64,000 nucleotides of DNA. Source: Vitis vinifera. Lineage: Eukaryota > Streptophyta > Magnoliopsida > Vitales > Vitaceae. The DNA lies in assembly GCF_030704535.1 (NCBI RefSeq), contig NC_081822.1:8102501-8166500 (forward strand), given 5' to 3'. Position numbers and translations under genes: made by a program. The first letter of the stretch is position 1. The number at the start of each line of letters is the position of its first letter. Of this stretch, positions 57,022 to 64,000 are shown one piece after another. Under the pieces are notes generated by a model. The model did no database searches and was not told the origin of the DNA. It saw only the letters and a list, made by a program, of their open reading frames with translations.

Positions 57022-59424
57022 ATGGATGCGCCAGTTCTTTTGCTTCTTCTCACTCTGCTTCTATCTTCTCCACTTCCATCGTCCACCCTCGACAGTTTGA
57101 GTCAAGGCTCATCCCTCTCAGTTGGGAAGCCTGAACAAGTTTTGATTTCACAAAGTGGAATCTTCTCAGCTGGCTTCTACCCCGTCGGTGATAATGCTTG
57201 TTGTCTTGCCATATGGTTCACCAAACCATCCTACGACGGCAAACATACCGCTGTTTGGATGGCAAACCGAAACCAACCAGTTAATGGGAATTTCTCAAAG
57301 CTTTCCCTTCTAGAAAGTGGTGATCTTATCTTAACAGATGCTGGGCGGTTCATAGTTTGGACCATAAAGAGGGTTGGGATTTCTCCGGTGCAATTACACC
57401 TCTTCAACACTGGTAACCTTGTGCTGCGTACCTCGGATGGTGTTATTCAATGGCAAAGTTTCGATTCACCAACAGATACCCTTCTCCCTCACCAACCACT
57501 CACCAGAAATACGAGACTCGTCTCTTCAAGAACCAAAACCAACTTTTTCTCAGGGTTTTATAAGCTCTATTTTGACAACAATAACGTCCTCAGTCTTGTC
57601 TTCGATGGGCGGGATGCTTCAAGCATTTACTGGCCCCCATCGTGGCTTGTAAGCTGGCAGGCGGGAAGATCGGCATACAACAGCAGCAGAACTGCATTAC
57701 TAGATTACTTTGGCTATTTTTCTTCAACCGACGATTTTAAGTTTCAGTCCTCGGATTTTGGTGAGAGAGTCCAAAGAAGATTGACCCTGGATATTGATGG
57801 CAACTTACGATTATACAGTTTTGAGGAAGGGAGAAATAAGTGGGTTGTTACTTGGCAAGCCATCACGCTACAATGCAACATTCATGGAATATGCGGACCC
57901 AACAGTATTTGTACCTATGTGCCTGGTTCTGGGAGTGGAAGGAGATGCTCTTGCGTACCTGGATATGAGATGAAAAATCGCACTGACCGAACTTATGGAT
58001 GCATACCAAAATTCAATCTTTCTTGCGACTCACAGAAGGTTGGTTTCCTCCCACTCCCACACGTTGAGTTCTACGGCTATGATTATGGCTATTACCTCAA
58101 TTACACCTTACAGATGTGTGAAAAACTGTGCTTGAAAATATGTGGCTGCATAGGATATCAATACAGCTATAATTCGGATGTTTATAAATGTTGTCCTAAG
58201 CGGCTGTTTCTCAACGGATGCCGCTCGCCTAGTTTTGGAGGACATACATATCTAAAATTGCCTAAAGCTAGTCTTCTTTCCTATGAAAAACCAGTTGAGG
58301 AATTCATGTTAGATTGCTCAGGCAACCGCTCAGAGCAGCTAGTAAGATCTTATGCAAAAGCCCGCGAAAATGAAGTGTTAAAGTTCATCCTCTGGTTTAC
58401 GTGCGCAATTGGAGCAGTTGAGATGATTTGCATCAGTATGGTGTGGTGTTTCTTGATGAAGGCCCAGCAAAACACCAGTACAGATCCGCCAGGCTACATT
58501 TTAGCTGCCACGGGATTCAGAAAATTCACCTATATTGAGCTGAAGAAAGCAACACGGGGTTTCAGTGAGGAGATTGGCAGAGGAGGGGGTGGGGTTGTAT
58601 ATAAAGGTGTCTTATCAGACCACCGAGTGGCAGCCATCAAGCAGCTCAGTGGAGCTAACCAAGGAGAATCTGAATTCTTGGCAGAAGTAAGTACCATTGG
58701 GAGGCTTAACCACATGAACTTGATAGAGATGTGGGGTTATTGCTTTGAGGGGAAGCACAGGCTCTTGGTTTATGAATACATGGAGCATGGATCACTAGCA
58801 CAAAACCTCACTTCCAATACACTTGATTGGCAGAAGAGGTTCGATATTGCGGTGGGCACAGCAAAAGGTCTGGCTTATTTACACGAAGAGTGCTTGGAGT
58901 GGGTTATACACTGCGATGTGAAGCCTCAAAACATACTCCTAGACTCTAATTATCAGCCAAAGGTGGCAGACTTCGGCCTGTCAAAGTTACAGAACAGAGG
59001 AGGAATCAACAATTCGAGATTGTCGAGGATCAGAGGAACGAGAGGTTACATGGCTCCAGAATGGGTTTTGAACCTCCCCATCACCTCCAAAGTAGACGTT
59101 TATAGCTATGGTATTGTGGTTCTGGAGATGATTACCGGCCTAAGAAGTGTTGCAAATGCCATCCACGGTACAGATGGCATAGGGGAACGTCAGAGTTTGG
59201 TGGCATGGGTGAAAGGGAAGATGAATAGTGCAACTGCAGTTGCTTCGTGGATTGAAGAAATCCTAGACCCGTCGATGGAAAGCCAATATGACATGGGTGA
59301 GATGGAAATTCTAGTAGCAGTGGCTCTGCAATGTGTGGAATTGGACAAGGATGAAAGACCCACCATGAGTCAGGTGGTCGAGACGCTTCTCCGCCCTGAA
59401 CGTGGAAACAATCATCACTATTAA
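57022..59424 (+). CDS. A4: G-type lectin S-receptor-like Ser/Thr kinase (ZmPK1-like)
   Basis: Intronless, 800 residues, with the A-type domain order and intact kinase landmarks (GRGGGG, Lys, HCD, DFG, APE). It is the most distinct A copy. Three ectodomain Tyr or Tyr-like positions are Cys (residues 60, 391 and 400), which could change disulphides. Around the catalytic loop it reads IHCDVKPQNILLDSNYQ, with Ser-Asn like the B genes. After APE it has a patch of changes (MITGLRSVANA, SWIEEI, ESQYD) not shared by A1-A3; SWIE is B-like. The upstream and downstream neighbours are element 3 and B3 (tail to tail, about 3.4 kb apart). Confidence 0.94.
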   Translation: MDAPVLLLLLTLLLSSPLPSSTLDSLSQGSSLSVGKPEQVLISQSGIFSAGFYPVGDNACCLAIWFTKPSYDGKHTAVWMANRNQPVNGNFSKLSLLESGDLILTDAGRFIVWTIKRVGISPVQLHLFNTGNLVLRTSDGVIQWQSFDSPTDTLLPHQPLTRNTRLVSSRTKTNFFSGFYKLYFDNNNVLSLVFDGRDASSIYWPPSWLVSWQAGRSAYNSSRTALLDYFGYFSSTDDFKFQSSDFGERVQRRLTLDIDGNLRLYSFEEGRNKWVVTWQAITLQCNIHGICGPNSICTYVPGSGSGRRCSCVPGYEMKNRTDRTYGCIPKFNLSCDSQKVGFLPLPHVEFYGYDYGYYLNYTLQMCEKLCLKICGCIGYQYSYNSDVYKCCPKRLFLNGCRSPSFGGHTYLKLPKASLLSYEKPVEEFMLDCSGNRSEQLVRSYAKARENEVLKFILWFTCAIGAVEMICISMVWCFLMKAQQNTSTDPPGYILAATGFRKFTYIELKKATRGFSEEIGRGGGGVVYKGVLSDHRVAAIKQLSGANQGESEFLAEVSTIGRLNHMNLIEMWGYCFEGKHRLLVYEYMEHGSLAQNLTSNTLDWQKRFDIAVGTAKGLAYLHEECLEWVIHCDVKPQNILLDSNYQPKVADFGLSKLQNRGGINNSRLSRIRGTRGYMAPEWVLNLPITSKVDVYSYGIVVLEMITGLRSVANAIHGTDGIGERQSLVAWVKGKMNSATAVASWIEEILDPSMESQYDMGEMEILVAVALQCVELDKDERPTMSQVVETLLRPERGNNHHY

Positions 59425-62400
59425 TAAATCAATGCCTCGTATGGGGCCCAAGTGAAGTGGCTTTCTATACCTATTCCGCCCATTTATGATATTTGTAAAA
59501 AAACAGAGTAATTTTATTCCCAATATCTCTCCTTGGTGCTCTTATCTTATTAAACTCCTTTTTTTTTTTTTGCAATATTAACTATTATATTTTATAAAAT
59601 CCTTTTTAAAATTTGTTGAATTTGATCTATTTTATCCTCACATAATTTGTAGCAGGAGAAGTTTTTCTCCTCATCATAGAACAAATTCTTATATATGTAG
59701 TATACATATATGAAAGGTATAAATGGTTTTAGCTTTAGTTGATATCATATAATTTCTCATTGAATCTATTCTAATGTGACTTTAAAATTTTTCAAAATAT
59801 AAATCAATTCCTCTTCCTTTGTGTGTTAGTGAATGAATTAGTTTAAATGTCATAGGTTTTGACTTTTTAGACAGCTATTTAACCTATTTTAAATAGCTCT
59901 GCATCACACCATCACTTCAACCTTCCTTGACATTTTTTTATTTATTTATTTTAATTACCTTTGGATGGTATCATTGCTCGGAAAAATTTGATGAATGTAA
60001 AAGGGAAATGGAAAATCGTGGGGCACACATACATTATGGAGTCAAAATCTTTGAAAGATGTAAAATTGTCGTGCAATTCAATCTAATGTAGATGGACAAA
60101 AATGTCATCTTATTGATCAAGCATAGATGGAAAATCAAATGAATGAGCCACCCTGCAAATGTTTATTTTCAAGTATTTCTTTTTTTTTTTCAACTTAAGA
60201 CCTCTTTTTGGAAATTTATTATTAAAAATATTTTAATCTCTAATTTTTTATAAGTGTCTTTTCATAAGCATGTTGATTAGAAAGAAACAAAAATATATTT
60301 TTAAATTATTTAATCTAACACAAGAAAGACAAGTAAAATTTTATAAAAATAATTTATTAATTTTAAATTTATATTTTATTTTCATTCATTTGACATACCT
60401 TCAATAATTAGTATAAATTAATATAAATGTTTTATATAATTCGTTTACATGCATTGTATATTATGTACAAACAGGAACAAAATGAATGAGCCACTGTATG
60501 TGACAAATAAATACATTTTTATAAAATCTAAATTTAATTTTATAGTATATGACATGGATTCTGGCGTCATCTTCCACATCACTGAACTTCTTCTTTACCT
60601 ATTTCATTGTTCTCTGCTTCCAACGCTTCCCACTATGAACGTCTCTAGAAAAAACTGTCCGGTGTGGCTCTCCTCTTGGCTCTACCACAGTTGAGATTTT
60701 CGGCTTGATGCCTTCGCTCTATCTCAGGTGGTCGGCTTTGGAGCATGGATGGCTGCAGATCTGCCAAGTTGTTGGCCATGAATCTCCCGAATCCACTTGC
60801 TGCTAACCGTTTGTATTATTCAATTGTTGAAGGCCGATTTGAGTTGAAAGGCCAATGGGCCATGGGAAGCAATGGTTGCTTCACCCAATTTTTTAAAATT
60901 CGTTTTAAGTAATACCAAAATTTTTATTGTATGAAGTATTGATGTTATTATTATCTTTTCATATTGATTTTATTTTTTAATTTTTTTTTCTTAGGATTTT
61001 TTTTCTTTTCACTTTTTCTCCCACCTTTCTTTTATTTATATTTTCTCATAATCAAATATGGCCTTAAATTTAATCGCAAGCAAAGTGTTATGTAGACAAT
61101 TAATATGTTCTTACTATTTTGCTTTTATGGCCATTAAATTTAAGGACTTCAGGTGATGGCAATAGGGTGATTTTTTTTAGGTAATAGTCCAACCTGCTTC
61201 TAATAGGATGAGTTTGAAATTTAAATAAATGAGTTTGAAGTAAATTTAAGTTTTTTTAAACTCAAAATGAGTTTGGATATTGTCACATCCCAATTATATA
61301 TAAAATTAATTTAATTTGATTTTTTATTTTTTTATTTTTAATAATAATAATAATAAAAAAATACTTTTTTAATAAAATAAGTTATAAAAATTTATAATAA
61401 TCTAATTATATAAAATATCTTTATTTTAATGTAATTAAATACTCTAATAAGTTATAAAAATTTATAATACTCTAATTATATAAAATACATTTTAAATAAT
61501 TTTAAATGAGGTAAGGTAGGACGAGTATGAGAATTTTTTTTACCTATCCCACCCCGTCCTGTCATGTTTAATTTTTTTAATGGTACAAGGTTGGAATATG
61601 TGCTTTCTATTCTAAACCGGTCTCATTATCATCCCTTCATGTGTCTGCATGAATATAAGATATTAGTGAAAAGTTTGAAGTATGATATTAAAAATTCAAT
61701 TCACCATTTATTTTGTAATTATACTTCTAAATATAAGCATGAAAGGGCGAATTGACATAATAGAAGGCCTAACTGCTCATGTTTTTATTTATTTAAATTA
61801 ATATTTATTAATAATTTATTTATGTAATAAAAAATTTGTAATTCAAAATTTGATTTTACTAAGTGAAGTACCTGATGTCCAGAACTGGAGGAACCTAAAG
61901 AAAGAGAAGAACAAAAAGTGACACCAAGACATATCCCAAAAGCCTAATGGCCCATCCCCCTACAAATTCTAGCTTTATAATTATTGTCCTAAAAGAAAAA
62001 GATGAACAAGTGTTTTTTCGTCATATAATGTTAAAAAATTAAAGTATCAATTTTTTTTTTTTAAACTTTCTACCAAAAATAATTTAATTTCATATTTCTA
62101 ATTGTTTTTTTTAAACCTTTTGTCACTTATTATTTATTTTTTAAATATTTTTACTAAATTTAAAAAGAAAAAAATATATATATTTTAAATATTAAAAATA
62201 ATCTATTAATTTTTCTTTACTTAATAAAAATAATATATTTAAAAAAATAAATAACTTAATAATTAATATTATTAAACACTATTTAATTTTAAATTCAATT
62301 TACAATTAAGTTTAAAAAACACCACTTAAATGTCATTATTGCAACGGACAACAACATTAACTCTACTCTTTTATAAAATCTTTTATTTTAGGAAATTTTA

Positions 62401-62800
62401 ATTTCCAAATGAAGTAGTTAAGAGAAAAATAAACATTGTGGTTGAACTTAATCGAAATAAATAAACCATAAAAAAACACTTGAATGGATTAAGGACCCTT
62501 TTTTTACGCCAAGGTGGTGGTGATATATTGATTTGAGTAAGAATTTTATAATTTCCCAAAAGAAAGATAAAGTGGAAAAGCAACATTTATTAAAAGATAG
62601 ATACATTAGAATATCATATCTAAATTTAGTATTTTTCTTTTCTCTTCTTTATAAAACTAAATAATAGAAATCAAATACTTTTTCCAACTTCTCGTACTGA
62701 ACCGTTTCGTTTTTCATTTCATCTAATTTTACCTTCAATTCATTTCTTTCCTATTTTATTTCTTGAAACATGTATTGACTAAAACCTCTGTACCAATGTT
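59425..62800. other. Spacer between convergent A4 and B3
   Basis: AT-rich. It follows the A2/B1 spacer loosely, with more divergence. Two GC-richer segments absent from the other flanks lie at about 60561-60706 and 60748-60806. A further insertion, about 61150-61600, has an 'accccgtcctgtc' end and may be a degenerate small transposon. No gene is supported. Confidence 0.6.
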
Positions 62801-64000
62801 TCAGGACATGAAGAGGTAGCCATCCTGCTCCGCCCTCTCCTCCGGGCACATAAGCTTCTCAACTACCTGGCTCATCGTGGGTCTTGAGTCCCTGTCTTCC
62901 TCTACACATTCCAAGGCAACTCCAATCAGAATTTCCATCTGGCGCATGTCGCATTCGCCTTGCATCACAGGGTCCAGGATGTCTTCAATCCACGACCCCC
63001 TGGCACCAATCCCATTCATTCGATCCCTCATCCATTTAATCAACCCACGCTGCTCTGTCTCTCCTTGGGCATCAGTATCGGAGATAGCAGTTGGGCTCTT
63101 CCCTGTCACCATCTCCAAAACTACGATTCCATAGCTATAAACGTCTACCTTGGAGGTTATGGGAAGGTTGAATACCCATTCAGGAGCCATGTATCCTCTG
63201 GGTCCTCTGATCCTCGAGAAACTTGAATTGTCAAGCCCTCCTCTGTTACGCAGTTTCGACATCCCAAAATCGGCCACTTTTGGCTGGTAATTAGAGTCCA
63301 AGAGTATGTTCTGAGGCTTGACGTCACAGTGCAGAACCCACTCCAAGCATTCTTCGTGTAAATAAGCTAGGCCTCTGGCCGTGCCAAGCGCTATTTGGAA
63401 CCTCTTCTCCCAATCAAGAGTATTGGAAGATAGCTTTTGTGCCAAGGATCCATGTTCCATGTACTCATACACCAAAAGCCGGTGCTTCCCCTCTATGCAA
63501 TATCCCCACGTCTCTATTAAGTTCATGTGATTAAGCCTTCCAATGGTGCTCACTTCTGCTAGAAATTCTGCTTCTCCTTGATTGGCTTCTTTGAGGCGCT
63601 TGATTGCTGCCACTCGACGATCAAGCAATACACCTTTATATACCATTCCTCCACCTCCTCTTCCAATCTCTTGGGTGAAACCTCGCGTGGCCTTCTTCAA
63701 CTCTGCATAACTGAATCTTTTAAACCCGTTTGCAGCGAGGATGTAGCCTTGCATGGTGGAGACTGGATCATGGTGTACCCTAACTAAGAAAATCCATACC
63801 AGCAAGACAATTGCCGTCTCTACAACTCCCAGTACGAAGGCAAACCATAGCAAAAACTTCAATGACCCATTTTCATGGCCCTTGCGATATGTTGTATCTA
63901 GCTGTATATAACGAGTGTTGCCTGAACAATTTATGGTGAATTCTTCAAGGGGATCATATCTGGGAAAGAGACTAGCTTTAGGCAGTTTTAGATACATGGT
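62801..64000 (-). CDS. B3: G-type lectin receptor kinase, 5' part beyond window
   Basis: The C-terminal 400 codons of a B gene; the frame is open to the window edge. It includes the end of the PAN region (MYLKLPKASLFP), membrane span, juxtamembrane segment and full kinase domain. The stop is TGA at 62801-62803. The catalytic Lys, HCD (non-RD) and DFG are present. Two changes from B1/B2 lie at key places: the Gly-rich loop reads GRGGGGMVYKG (Val to Met), and the activation segment reads GPRGYMAPEW instead of GTRGYMAPEW (ACC to CCC). The Thr is nearly invariant in plant receptor kinases, so activity may be reduced or lost. The rest of the gene cannot be judged from this window. Confidence 0.9.
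   Translation of the reverse strand, partial: TMYLKLPKASLFPRYDPLEEFTINCSGNTRYIQLDTTYRKGHENGSLKFLLWFAFVLGVVETAIVLLVWIFLVRVHHDPVSTMQGYILAANGFKRFSYAELKKATRGFTQEIGRGGGGMVYKGVLLDRRVAAIKRLKEANQGEAEFLAEVSTIGRLNHMNLIETWGYCIEGKHRLLVYEYMEHGSLAQKLSSNTLDWEKRFQIALGTARGLAYLHEECLEWVLHCDVKPQNILLDSNYQPKVADFGMSKLRNRGGLDNSSFSRIRGPRGYMAPEWVFNLPITSKVDVYSYGIVVLEMVTGKSPTAISDTDAQGETEQRGLIKWMRDRMNGIGARGSWIEDILDPVMQGECDMRQMEILIGVALECVEEDRDSRPTMSQVVEKLMCPEERAEQDGYLFMS

Overview
This window is plant nuclear DNA. It is AT-rich, has plant LTR retrotransposons, and carries a tandem cluster of intronless receptor-like kinase (RLK) genes of the G-type (S-domain) lectin class, closest in style to the ZmPK1-like group. A woody eudicot, most likely grapevine (Vitis) or a relative, is my guess from general resemblance; nothing in the sequence proves the species.

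Layout. The repeated module is a tail-to-tail pair: an 'A' RLK on the + strand, about 2.5-3.5 kb of AT-rich spacer (not counting later insertions), then a 'B' RLK on the - strand. A genes lie at 3938-6343 (A1), 18974-21379 (A2), 33954-36356 (A3) and 57022-59424 (A4). B genes lie at 24928-27336 (B1, intact), 39736-51111 (B2, broken) and 62801-64000 (B3, runs off the window). A start-to-start distances are 15.0, 15.0 and 23.1 kb; the last falls to about 14.4 kb once an 8.6-kb retrotransposon is removed. The A1 unit has no B gene; a decayed Tat-like Ty3/gypsy fragment (10508-16733) sits at its end. Each A gene has upstream of it a shared block of about 1.6 kb, and blocks 1-3 sit directly behind broken RLK 5' ends (8-94, 16734-16886, 31701-32090).

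Mobile DNA. A1 is bracketed by two unusual terminal-inverted-repeat elements (2136-3623 and 6388-8664). Each is filled with about twenty short palindromes that share the core GTCTCTTSAAGAGAC. The second has a clear 9-bp target duplication, as expected of Mutator-like elements. A third 1.6-kb TIR element with a 9-bp duplication lies upstream of A4 (55062-56696). B2 is disrupted by a 338-bp solo LTR, a nearly complete Tekay/Del-type chromovirus with two LTRs of almost 2 kb, and two point nonsense mutations. Another 864-bp solo LTR (38031-38894) lies between A3 and B2.

Function. A and B proteins share the same plan: signal peptide, bulb-type lectin, S-locus glycoprotein region, EGF-like and PAN domains, one membrane span and a cytoplasmic Ser/Thr kinase. 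All have HCD in place of HRD in the catalytic loop, so they are non-RD kinases, a class often linked to immune or surface signalling. The ligands are unknown. The region looks like a young, still rearranging receptor cluster: recent duplication, microhomology-type junctions, transposon hits and scattered changes at key residues (A4 extra cysteines, B3 activation-loop Thr to Pro).
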